Assembly: GCA_905221605.1 (NCBI GenBank)
Contig: CAJNDS010002338.1
Span: 310,372 to 374,371, forward strand
Length of the DNA: 64,000 nt
Source: Symbiodinium natans
Taxonomy: Eukaryota; Sar; Dinophyceae; Suessiales; Symbiodiniaceae
Direction: 5' to 3'
In this document: positions 28,529 to 40,744 of the stretch, one piece after another
Layout: every line of letters starts with the position of its first letter
How positions within the stretch are numbered: position 1 is the first letter of the stretch
The notes under the pieces: model-generated
Database searches by the model: none
What the model saw: the letters and a program-made list of their open reading frames with translations, nothing else
Told to the model about the DNA's origin: nothing
Made by a program: the position numbers and the translations under genes

Positions 28529-28900
28529 TTTAGGGTCTGTCCGAGTCCAATAGCACTTGAGGTTTTACATGGCAAGGGTATGCCCTCAACGAGTCCCAGC
28601 CACAAGTCTGCCTCAATTGCAGCGAGATTTGAGGCAGACTTGTGGCTGGTTGGTTACTTTAGGGTCTGTCCGAGTCCAATAGCACTCGAGGTTCTACTTG
28701 GCTAGGGTCTGCCCCCAACCAGCCCCAGCCACAGGTCTGCCTTGAATGCAGCCCGATTTGAGGCAGACGTGTGGCTAGGTTGGTCATTTTAGGGTCATTT
28801 TAGGGTCCAACAGCACTCAAGGTTCTACTTGGCTAGGGCCTGCCCTACAACCATAAGTCTGCCTCAAACGCAGCCTGATTTGAGGCAGACTTGTGGCGCG
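28529..28900. repeat. Three diverged tandem copies of a ~125-bp foldback repeat
   Basis: Each unit starts near TTTAGGGTC, contains CAATAGCACTYGAGGTT and ends in an inverted repeat. In the first unit the 19-base arms at 28598-28616 and 28629-28647 are perfect reverse complements with a 12-base loop. The later copies (about 28733-28775 and 28855-28897) are diverged. Confidence 0.85.
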
Positions 28901-28924
28901 GCGAGGCGAGGGGGGGGGGGGGCG

Positions 28925-29220
28925 CTTGCCCCACTTGCCCCACTTGCCCCACTTGCCCCACTTGCCCCAGTTACCCAGGCAGCAGGGATTACTCCTGAGG
29001 CAAGTGGGGCAAGTGGGGCAAGTGGGGCAAGTGGGGCAAGTGGGGCAACATCAATTAGCGTTTCCGGGCCACCAAGTGGGGCAAGTGGGGCAAGTGGGGC
29101 AACATCAATTAGCTTTTCCGGGCCACCAAGTGGGGCAAGTGGGGCAAGTGGGGCAACATCAATTAGCGCTTCTGGAAAGGCAAGTGGGGCAAGTGGGGCA
29201 AGTGGGGCAACATCAATTAG
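28925..29220. repeat. Inverted 9-bp minisatellite arrays with a ~58-bp higher-order unit
   Basis: CTTGCCCCA units (28926-28970) face AAGTGGGGC units (about 29000-29220). The second array is divided into four higher-order units by AACATCAATTAGC spacers. A poly-G tract precedes it (about 28908-28922). Confidence 0.9.
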
Positions 29221-30530
29221 CGGACCCCCTGGGCGCTCGCAATGAAACAGTGCTTTCCCTTTATGGGCACTTTTCCCGTCGAAGCCGGGGCCGCTAGGAA
29301 GAACCAAACCACTAATCGGCTCCAGATGCTCCAGCCTGTGGCGACGATGAGCTGCCTCGGAGGAATGATCCCAGGATCGCTGCAGCAGGTGGCCAGCAGC
29401 AGGGCAACCTCTCCAGAAAGATTGCGGTCTCTTCGTGGTCTAGCTTCGCTCATGCTGCATCCTAAAATCCTAAAACCCTGAATCCTCACAGGTCACTCCC
29501 TGGCCATGTCAACCTCAGGTTTCGAGATATTGACAGAATGAAATCTCCTCCCCTCGCAGACGCATCTGGTCGAAGCGGAAGAGAAGATGAGAACAGAGAC
29601 GGACCCTCTCGGCTCCCTCGGCTCTCCCTCGGCTCCCTGGCTGTCGATGCGAAGAGCAACAGGGAGGCCGGGAAGAGCGCCGGGGGCCGAGAGGCCCAGG
29701 ACCTCAGCAAGGAAGACCATTGAAAAACCTTGAAAAACCGTAAAAAACCCACACCCACACACACACACACACACACTCACAGAGAGACACAGAGACACAC
29801 GTCTTGGGCAAAGAGCCCTAAGGCCGATGCTGGTACAAGTGCGGCAGGGCGATGCCAAAGTACCTCTCCAGATGTGCGGAGATTGGCCCCGAGCACTTGG
29901 CAGGGGCCCAAAGTCATGAGTCTACTGCGAAGGATCGTTGAGGGGTTTCCAGCTGGAGTCCAAATGCTGTCTGGCACCAGAAGCCTAAGCGTGTTCTAAA
30001 CAACCTGGGAGCACAGCAGCGAGGGCAGCAGGAGACAGATCCAGGTCGCCACGGACGCGCCCGAGACACCCCCGAGCGCAGCAATGGGGCATTCACCCTG
30101 CAAGATCAAGCGGAGTTCTCAGGGCATTCATTGGATCACCTTGAATCACGTTGAATCATGTTGAATCACATTGAAAGCTGCAAGCTCTCACCCTTCGCAC
30201 CCTCCTTATCACTGAAAGTGCTCTCCTCGCCACCCGTTATGCAGCGCCCAGCGCACAGGAAGCGGCTCTTGGCACGCCAGTGGCGGTGCCTCCGCGGAGC
30301 TCTCGGCGATTTGGGGTGATTTGGGGTGGCGCTGAGGCTGGCAAACATGCGTCAGGTTGCTGCAGAATGTGCTGGTAGCGGTGAGAGATGATCTGGGATG
30401 CAAACGGAATGACATGGGATTCAGGCTTATATGCCTGCAGACCCCAATGCACTAAACGTAAAAAACCCTGAGGCTCCCTGCAGGCGCGAACGCCCCACCC
30501 TGGCGGGAGCAGCTACATGAAATAATAACC
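29221..30530. other. No gene recognised
   Basis: Mixed-composition DNA with a short (AC)n tract (29752-29778). Short ORFs show no family motif. Isolated exons of an unknown gene cannot be excluded. Confidence 0.4.
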
Positions 30531-30559
30531 AAATGGCTTCCCATCCGATTATTATTAAG

Positions 30560-31345
30560 GGGGGGGGGGACCATCATTATGATTATTATGATGATTATGA
30601 TGATTATGATTATTGTGACAATTATGACAATTATGATTATTCTGATTATTCTGACTACTATGATTATTATGATTCTTATGATTCTTATGATTCTTCTGAT
30701 TCTTCTGATTCTTCTGATTCTTCTGATTCTTCTGATTCTTCTGATTCTTCTGATTCTTCTGATTCTTCTGATTCTTCTGATTCTTATGATTCTTATGATT
30801 CTTATGATTCTTATGATTCTTATGATTCTTACGATTCTTACTATGATTCTTATTATGATTCTTATTATGATTCTTATTATGTATGATTCTTATGGCTATT
30901 CTTACGGCTATTCTTATGGCTATTCTTATGGCTTATGGCTATTCTTATGGCTATTCTTATGGCTATTCTTATGGCTATTCTTATGGCTATTCTTATGGCT
31001 ATTCTTATGGCTATTCTTATGGCTATTCTTATGGCTATTCTTACGGCTATTCTTATGGCTATTCTTATGGCTATTCTTATGATTCTTATGATTCTTATGA
31101 TTCTTATGATTCTTATGAATCTTATGGTTATTATGATTATTATGACTCTTATGATTCTTATGACTATTATGATTATTATGATTATTATGATTATTATGAT
31201 TATTTTGATTATTATGATTATTATGAGTCTTATGATTATTATGATTATTATGACTATTATGACGATTATGAATACTATGCCACTATTATGATTATTATGA
31301 TTACTTTTATTTTTACTATTATTTGGGAAATAATTAATACAATTT
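30560..31345. repeat. Complex GATTAT / GATTCT / GGCTATTCTTAT satellite
   Basis: Successive blocks of related trimers and hexamers: GATTAT units, then GATTCTTCT-type units, GATTCTTAT units, about 13 copies of a 12-mer GGCTATTCTTAT (about 30890-31080), then GATTAT units again. Open frames give Tyr-Asp-Ser, Ser-Asp-Ser and Tyr-Gly-Tyr-Ser repeats and are not taken as genes. Confidence 0.95.
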
Positions 31346-33069
31346 TTTGCTATTATTACTACTAATATTATTGCTATTGTTATTAATATACTTATCTTTT
31401 GGAGGGGGATTTCAGCATCGAGGATGTTTTGTGTTCCTCATCTTCTCTCGGAATCTCTGATGGCCCCCCTTGCATTCCGAGCACAAGCGACCAGGCGAAA
31501 AAGAGTCTCAAAAGGCAAAGAAACAAGGGGGGTTGCCGCAGTGACACAAGCATCTATTTTTTTGGCTGGAACGCGGAAGCTCTGGGGCGCTCTCATTCTA
31601 CCTCCCCATCTCTCTCCATGTGTCTCTTCCCTTCATTTCTTCTCTATGTTCCTTCCTTATGCTTTCTATAGTGCTCTCCCTCTGTCTAAAAGTGTCGCTG
31701 TTCTCTCATTCTTCTCTGTTAATGCCCTGTTCTCCCCTTGTCCCAGGCACACCACGTGCAGCCTCGTACACGGAAAACCCCGCTGCTCGCCGTTGGCACA
31801 GATACTTGCTTTTCCATGAGAAGATTTGCTTGTCAACACGAATCGGACACGGATCCGGCTCGAGGGGCAGCATTGCGCAGCTCCCCAAACTGTCCCAAAG
31901 AAACAGCACAGCCCGAAAAACTGGCCTCATGAAGGCGTCGCTGCCATGGCGGAGATTTGATTGGCGGGGGCGACGGGATCGATGCGTTATTCGTGGGTGT
32001 TTCGCACTTGTTCGGAAGTGGATTTACACTTGTTTCCGGGGCTTCAGAGCGGGAAGTTCTTCTGGGCGATTGATGGCTTGCTGCGTGGCTGAGCTGTGAG
32101 CTTACTGTGGACTCAAACAAAAGTGCAGAGTTATGAGCTCTCGCGGTGATGCCCCGAATCGGCTGTTGAGGCTCAACTGGGAGAGGCATTCATTTGACGT
32201 CATGACTCTTGGCCCCGGACAGCTCTTGCAGTACTAAGAATTACGTGCCAGACATGACGACAAGGTGCACGTAGGATCTCATCTCTTAAGCTGCCAAACA
32301 GACCCGAGACAACGGAGGGTTCTTTGTCTCCAGGCTGGCGCAGGAGAGAGTCGTCAGTCAGCCTTAGTATGGGTCGCAATATCTCTGTGCTCACAGGCTG
32401 AACCCTGCAAAGCCTGACTGTAACAGGGTCGCCACTAAACTGCAAGCACATACACAGTCGCCATACCCCACAACCAAATGCACCAAGAACTCTTTCTCAC
32501 TTCGAACCAGACTTAATTGACACAGACACATTGCTTTGGTGCCCCAGTCGGTGCCCTGAAATTCGACTCACCGACACCTCGCGCTGCTCCCTCCGCTCGC
32601 ACTTTCTGAACCTCGACAATAACGACTTACACACTCTGTCCATGTATCTATCCATTCTTGCATCTTCCCCTTGGAGGGCGGACGTGGTCCAGGAAGAGGT
32701 CTACGTTCTTTGGCTTCGCTTTTCCCGTCTCCTGGATTGGGCCAAAGCCGTGTGTCGGAGGTGATCTTTGGTTCTTTTAGGTCTCTTAGGTCTGGTCTGC
32801 TATTTTTTTGGGGGCTCAGTGCATGGCTGTCGCTCATGTCGAAAGCGAACCTTCAAAAGCCCCTTCCACGCCGCAAAGTGTTCAAACTATCCAAGCATGG
32901 GGATCTTGCCTCTGGAAAAACCGGGGCCAAAAGAGAAGAAGAGATGAAGTACATGGAAACCTGAAAGCCTGAACCTTGAACCATCCAAGCTCACCTCCAA
33001 CTCGCGCTCTCGTTGGAGGACATAAGACAAAGCAGCCTGCATGATTGTTGCGAACAAGGGCAGATGGCC
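31346..33069. other. No gene recognised
   Basis: Ordinary-looking unique sequence with small ORFs on both strands, none with a recognisable domain. Confidence 0.4.
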
Positions 33070-33089
33070 ATGCAAGTTTGCCTGCCGAA

Positions 33090-33489
33090 GCGCTTGGAAG
33101 GGCGGTCTCCCCCGACTCTGTGCGCCTGTTGTAGGCTGCTGTTCGCTTCCAGCACTTCGTCCACCTGGCCAGGACGCTCTGTGACTCTGTGTGGGGGGCT
33201 CGAGTGGGAAGGGATGGGCATCGAGATGGAGATGCATTTCTGCTTGGACACACGGCCTCGCCGAACAGGCAGACATTCTCGCCGCGGATGAGCAGCGTGC
33301 CCAGGTAGATGTCGGCATAGACTTTCTCCTCGGGAGTTTAGAACTACACAAGCTGTACCAAAAACCATTAGAGCCCTGATCTCCTTTTCGCTACGCTTCC
33401 CCACATCCAAAAACACACCGCTCCTCAAAGAGGATGTGCCGCTCCACGATGTGCTCCAGCAAGAGGTTGGCATATTGGTCGAAGGTCCT
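33090..33489 (-). CDS. LSM1: LSM1-like Sm-fold protein, internal exons
   Basis: Two short exons fit the Sm fold of LSM1, the decapping-associated subunit of the Lsm1-7 ring in cytoplasmic mRNA decay. Exon A (33426-33489, after a CCAG acceptor) encodes RTFDQYANLLLEHIVERH. Exon B (about 33254-33328) encodes KVYADIYLGTLLIRGENV then CLFGEA. LSM1 has the same FDQ-ANL...ERI and RGENV-LLGE motifs. The intron is about 100 bases, and GAGGAG occurs at both of its ends, allowing a GA-AG or other non-GT junction. A possible third exon near 33090-33165 has VDEVLEA, comparable to the helix after the Sm fold. The first and last exons were not found, so the gene is partial or has diverged ends. Confidence 0.65.
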
Positions 33490-33499
33490 CTGGCCACAG

Positions 33500-34599
33500 G
33501 GGCTGCAGGGGCTGAACGCCGGCCTCGTTGGAGCTGCCGAGCATAACACAGTCGAGTAGTTTCTTTGATCCTTTTTCTTTCACGTGTGTTCTTTAGGCCT
33601 TAAGTGCCGAAGCCCCCACATGCGGTCGACTGGCGCCCGCGGGCTGTGCATAGAGCCGTGAGCAATCCACCAACCCCACTACTTCAGCGCGTATCGCCGC
33701 TCATTGCCCTGCCTACGCAGTTGCTCTTCCTTTCTTTCGACGGGTAGCTGCTCGCCCGATCCCTCTCTCTCTGTTTTTCTTCTGCTGGGCATGCGTCATG
33801 AAGGTCTCTCTCTCTTGCTAGCTCGCTCACTCACTTACTCGCTCTCTCTCTCTCTCTCTCTCTCGCTCTGTCTCTGTCTCGCTGACTCTTCGTCTCCTCG
33901 CAACTTCTACATTGCTACAAGTTGTCCGCTCGTCTGTTCTCCGCTCGTGCTCCTGAGCCATCCCATAAGCTTTCGGCCATCTCGGAGGATGATGAGCAGC
34001 TTTTTGTCAACCTGACGCTTGTTCTTGCTATTTATTGATTCGTTGCCTTTCTATTGAAAGAAGCAGGCTGAAGAACTCTGCGGAAAGAAACAGGCTGAAG
34101 AACTTTGCAGGAAGGGTGGATATGGGGAAAACGCCGCCCAGCTGCGTTTTCCTCCAAGTTGCTGGCCCAGTGCGGGAGCTTCCCTGGCTTCAAAGCCTGG
34201 GGCCGTGGGCTCGCCCCTTGCGACTGTCCCTTATGCGTACAGGCTATGACCTGGGCCTGTTTGTGCCCTGCAAACCCCTCGACATCTCATCTTGAGCCCC
34301 AAGGCATCGACCTGCCCGTACATTGAATACATATATACATAAATATATGCATTGCAATATACATGCAGGCCACACAACGTCCCTTTCTGTATATGTATAC
34401 ACACACATATGTATATATATATATATATACATACCCACCGCGGGCCTTGATCTTTGCAAAAGTACCGCAAATACCGATAAAACCTATGCTGTCTGGTGAT
34501 TTCCGGTGACCGGATTTTTGACTGTATTCCTTAATTCACTCTCTCACACACACACACACACACACACGGATGGTTTTTCTTTCTGTTGGCTTTTGTTTA
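33500..34599. other. No gene recognised; (CT)n, (TA)n and (CA)n microsatellites
   Basis: Contains CT runs near 33838-33863, a TA-rich stretch at about 34325-34432 and (CA)n at 34546-34567. The upstream LSM1-like exons should lie here but were not recognised. Confidence 0.5.
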
Positions 34600-35905
34600 T
34601 AATTTAAGACTTAGGCATTTAAACCTAAGCCTGCAAAAAAACCCTTAACCTTTAAACCCTGTAGGGTTGAGGTTTCAAGGTTAAGGGTTTAAGATTTAGG
34701 CATTTGAACCTATGCCGGCAATTAAACCCTTAACCTTTGAATTCTATAGGGTTAAGATTTTTACAGGTTTAGGTTTCAGATGTAGGCATTTAAACCTAAG
34801 TCTGCAACGAATTTTAAACCCTTAACATTTAAACCCTATAGGGCTAAGGTTTAAAGGCTTAGGGTTTAAGATTTTGCCATTTAAACCTGTAGCCAAGCCC
34901 TTAACCTTTAAACCCTGTAGGGTTAAGATTTTAAAGGTTTAGGATTTAAGATTTAAGCATGTAAATCTCAGACTTCAATTAATTTTAAACCCTTAACCTT
35001 TAAACCCTGTTGGGCTAAGGTTTAAAGGTTTCGGGCTTAAGATTTAGGCATTTAAACCGATTCCGGCAATTAATGCTAAGCCTTTAACCTTAAAACCCTA
35101 TAGGGTTAAGATATTTAATGGTTTAGGGTTTAAGTTTAAGGTCCGGCAGTTCATATTGAACCCTTAGCCTTAAACCCTATAGGGATAAGATTTAAAGGTT
35201 TAGGATTCTTTACTTAGACATTTAAATCTAAGCTTGCAATTAAACCGAAACCCTTAACCTTTAAAACCCTATAGGGTGAAAGTTTAAAGTTTTAGGGTTT
35301 AAGATTCAGACATTTAAACCTAAGACGGCAATTAACAATAAACCCTGAACTTTTAAACTCTATAGGGTTAAGGTTTAAAGGTTTGGGGTTTAAGATTTTG
35401 GCATTTAAACCTAAGTATGTAATGAATTTGTCACCCTTAACACCCTTAAACTTTGTAGTGTGAAGGTTTAAAGGTTTAGAGTTTAAGATTTAGACATTTA
35501 AACCGAAGCCCATAGAGTTTAAACCTTAAGGGTTTAAGGTTTAGGCATCTATTCCTTAACCCTAAACCCTGTAGGGTCAGGACCCTAAAGCCCTCGGCAA
35601 TCAAGCCTAAACCCTTGACCTTCAAACCCCATAGGATGAAGGTTTGAAGGTTTGGGGTTTAAGGCTAAGGCATTTAAACCTAGAGGGCATTTAAGCCTTA
35701 ACCCTAAACCCTTCAGGGCCAGAACCTTAGCACCCTATATGGATCTAGCACCTGCAGGTATACATCGGTTTTTAAACCATTGCACCCTGTAAGAAGGTTT
35801 AGGGTCTTTTCGGGGTCTATCTCTAAATTTCTCACGGGGTTAACCCCGAAGGGTTTAAAGTTAAACGTTTAGGATTAAAGGTTTAGGCAATACCTAAAGG
35901 ATTAG
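34600..35905. repeat. AT-rich satellite of TTTAAACCC / GGGTTTAA palindromic units
   Basis: A degenerate unit of roughly 100-120 bp is repeated about ten times. It has AAACCCTTAACCTTTAAACCC, then CTATAGGG, then the reverse complement, then AAGATTTAGGCATTTAAACC. Each unit is a near palindrome centred on CCCTATAGGG. The half-sites resemble the TTTAGGG telomere motif. Confidence 0.85.
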
Positions 35906-35919
35906 AAGTCTTCTCCTGG

Positions 35920-36055
35920 TAAAACCATCTTTTCTCGAGAAAAAGATGGTTTTTCGAAGGATGGTTGCTCAAAACCATCTTTTTCTCGAGAAAAATGGTT
36001 TCCAACCAAAAAACCATCTTTTTCTCGAGAAAATCAAAAAACCAAAAAAAACACA

Positions 36056-36115
<60 letters not shown>

Positions 36116-36660
36116 ATCTTTTCCAAAACTATGGGGCTGGGGCCTCCAAAAGATGGTTTTTTTGGTTTTCTCGAGAAAACGATGGTCTTTTTGGTTCGAA
36201 ACCATCTTTTTCTCGAGAAAAAGATGGTTTTTGGAGGTCTGCTCCTGGGAAAACCATCTTTTTCTCGAGAAAAAGACGGTTCTCTGAAGGATGGTTGCTC
36301 GAAACCATCTTTTTTTCGAGAAAACCAAAAAAAAACCAAAAAAAACACAAAAAAAAAAAAAACAAAAAACATCTTTTGGAGGCCCCAGCCCTACAGTTTT
36401 GGAACAGATGTTTTTTTTTGTTTTTTTGGTTTTTTTGGTTTTCTCGAGAAAAAGATGGTCTTTTGGTTCGAAACCATCTTTTTCTCGAGAAAAAGATGGT
36501 TTTACCAGGAGAAGACCTCCAAAAACCATCTTTTTCTCGAGGAAAAGATGGTTTCGAACCAAAAAAACCATCTTTTTCTCGAGAAAACCCAAAAAACCAT
36601 CTTTTGGAGGCCCCAGCCCCATAGTTTTGGAAAAGATGGTTTTTTTGGTTTTTTTTGGTT
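35920..36660. repeat. Cluster of ~11 palindromes centred on CTCGAG
   Basis: About eleven copies of a palindrome with ACCATCTTTTTCTCGAG half-sites. The copy at 36199-36230 is a perfect 32-bp palindrome. Linkers carry GGCCTCCAAAAGATGG and its inverse (near 36140, 36370 and 36605). A 55-base poly-A run lies at about 36058-36114. ORFs rich in Lys, Phe and Arg are by-products. Confidence 0.9.
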
Positions 36661-36776
36661 CTTTGGTTTTTTGTTTCTTGTTAGTTTCTTGTTTTGTTGT
36701 TGTTCCCTTGATCTGGCTAGGACTCGGATGCCACCCGCGGTGGGTCCATTGGGGGGGTGAGCATATATATATATAT

Positions 36777-36850
36777 ATACAAATTCACGGCATGCAGTCC
36801 ACGAGCAAATTGTTCAGGTCACTCTGCTGGGTCAAAGCGCGTTTCGGGTC
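36777..36850. repeat. Dispersed TA-flanked repeat, copy 1 (truncated)
   Basis: Follows a (TA)n run. Contains GGCATGC then GAGCAAATTGTTCAGGTCAC, shared with copies near 38590 and 43250. Confidence 0.7.
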
Positions 36851-37035
36851 CGCCCGACCGTGAACGGGGGTGTGCGTTTCAGGTCCGCCGTGCGTGGCCG
36901 CGGAGGTGCGTTTCAGGCTCTGCTGGACTGCGTTTCGTACAGGCCAAGGTGCGTTTCAGGTCCGGCACCACCAGAAAGCCACAAGTCCGAAGCCCCTGAA
37001 GCCACCCGCTACAAGCCATGTCAGGCCGCGTTCAG
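36851..37035. other. Unique GC-rich stretch; no gene seen
   Basis: Contains four short direct repeats of GTGCGTTTCAGG or close variants. No coding evidence. Confidence 0.4.
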
Positions 37036-37102
37036 GTTTATAGGGTTTATTGTATTTATAGGGTCCAGGACTTATAGGGTTTAGGATTTAGGGGTTTAGG
37101 CT
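37036..37102. repeat. Degenerate TTTAGGG-type telomeric repeat (G-strand)
   Basis: A short run of TATAGGGTTTA, TTTAGGA and TTTAGGGG units reading as the telomeric G-strand on +. It sits opposite in orientation to the longer array that follows. Confidence 0.6.
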
Positions 37103-37189
37103 TGAGTGTGCTCACGAACGAAGGTGAGGCATCAAGGCGACACTGAAAGCTCTCCAAACACCCCTAGCCGGCGCTGAGTTGACACTTTG

Positions 37190-37798
37190 TGCCCTAAACT
37201 AAAACCTAAAACCTAAACCCTAAACCCTAAACCCTAAGCCCTGAACCCTAAACCCTAGACCCTCAACCGAAAACCCTAAACCGTAAACCCTAAACCCTAA
37301 ACTCAAAACCCTAAACCCTAAACCCGAAACCCTAAACCCGAAACCCTAAACCCTAAAACCTAAACCCCAAACCCTAAAGCCTACACCCTAAACCCCCTAA
37401 ACCTTACAACCTAAACCCTAAACCCTAAACCCTAAACCCTAAGCCCTAAACCCTAAACCGTAAACCCTAAGCCCTAAACCCTAAACCGTAAACCCTAAAC
37501 CGTAAACCCTAAACCCTAAACCCTAAACCCGAAACCCTAAACCCGAAACCCTGAACCCTAAAACCTAAACCACAAACCCTAAAGCCTAAACCCTAAACCC
37601 CCTAAACCTTACAACCTAAACCCTAAACCCTAAACCCTAAGCCCTAAACCCTAAACCGTAAACCCTAAGCCCTAAACCCTAAACCGTAAACCCTAAACCG
37701 TAAACCCTAAACCCTAAACCCTAAACCCTAAACCCCAAACCCGAAACCCTGAACCCGAAACCCTACACCCTTAAACCTAATCCCCAAACCCTAAACCC
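37190..37798. repeat. Interstitial telomere-like array (CCCTAAA)n
   Basis: About 85 units of CCCTAAA with variants (CCGTAAA, CCCGAAA, CCTAAAA). A block of roughly 240 bases is duplicated inside it. Plant-type TTTAGGG repeats are the telomere motif of dinoflagellates. Confidence 0.9.
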
Positions 37799-37934
37799 AA
37801 GTAGTGCGCCTGAAATGCACCATGTGTGCGTCTGAAATGCCCCCTGTGTGGTTCTGAATTGTCTCCCGTCTGGTTCCTGAGCACCGGACCTGAAATTGGT
37901 ACCTGAAACGACCCTAGGTGCGTCAGAACCGTAC

Positions 37935-38080
37935 AACACTCACTCTGCTGGAATTGTTATGGGAAACCCCCCCTTAAAAATATTCGACCCCGCGTTGAGA
38001 AATAAAGAATATTCTGTGAATTCAACCCAAAAAGGGTAGGTACATGGGGGGGTAGCATACATATATATATATATATATAT
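37935..38080. repeat. Dispersed TA-flanked repeat, copy 2
   Basis: Shares CTGCTGGAATTGTTATGGGA, GCGTTGAGAAAT and AAAAAGGGTAGGTACATGGG with the copy at 38583-38745. It ends in a (TA)n run. Confidence 0.8.
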
Positions 38081-38096
38081 TTTGAGAGAGAGAACC

Positions 38097-38534
<438 letters not shown>

Positions 38535-38582
38535 TTATTCATTCATTTATTTGTTTGCTTATATACATATATATATATATAT

Positions 38583-38734
38583 AAATCCACAGCATGCACG
38601 AGCAAATTGTTCAGGTCACTTCTGCTGGAATTGTTATGGGAAACCCCCCCTAAAAAAAGATTTCCACCGCGCGTTGAGAAATGCAGAATATTCTGTGACT
38701 TCAGCACAAAAAGGGTTGGTACATGGGGGGGAGG

Positions 38735-38745
<11 letters not shown>
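38583..38745. repeat. Dispersed TA-flanked repeat, copy 3
   Basis: The most complete copy: GCATGC, GAGCAAATTGTTCAGGTCAC, CTGCTGGAATTGTTATGGGA, a C-run, GCGTTGAGAAAT, then AAAAAGGGTTGGTACATGGG. It is preceded by (TA)n and followed by (GA)n. Confidence 0.85.

Positions 38746-38823
<78 letters not shown>
38736..38823. repeat. (GA)n microsatellite
   Basis: About 40 uninterrupted GA units. Confidence 0.97.
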
Positions 38824-38827
<4 letters not shown>

Positions 38828-38829
38828 GC

Positions 38830-40580
<1,751 letters not shown>

Positions 40581-40582
<2 letters not shown>

Positions 40583-40599
40583 ATTCATTTCTTCATTTC

Positions 40600-40634
<35 letters not shown>

Positions 40635-40744
40635 TTTTTGTATATACAAATTTATGGTACCCCCCCCCCCCCATATGCCCACACTTTTTCCTCTCAGGTG
40701 CCATGGTAGGGTTTAGAGGCTTAGGATTTCGAAGCCTCCTCAGC
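40581..40744. other. (TA)n and poly-C flank of hairpin satellite
   Basis: TA tracts at about 40600-40635 and a C-run at 40660-40672. The AAATTTATGG / CCCATATG context resembles an inverted remnant of the dispersed TA-flanked repeat. Confidence 0.6.

Noticed and set aside
28205-29220. CRISPR-like regular repeats
   Set aside because: The 9-mers are contiguous, without unique spacers of constant length, and the genome is eukaryotic.
30533-31365. Tyr-Asp-Ser and Tyr-Gly-Tyr-Ser repeat proteins
   Set aside because: Could mimic low-complexity prion-like proteins, but the DNA is a stepwise microsatellite and nothing else supports a gene.
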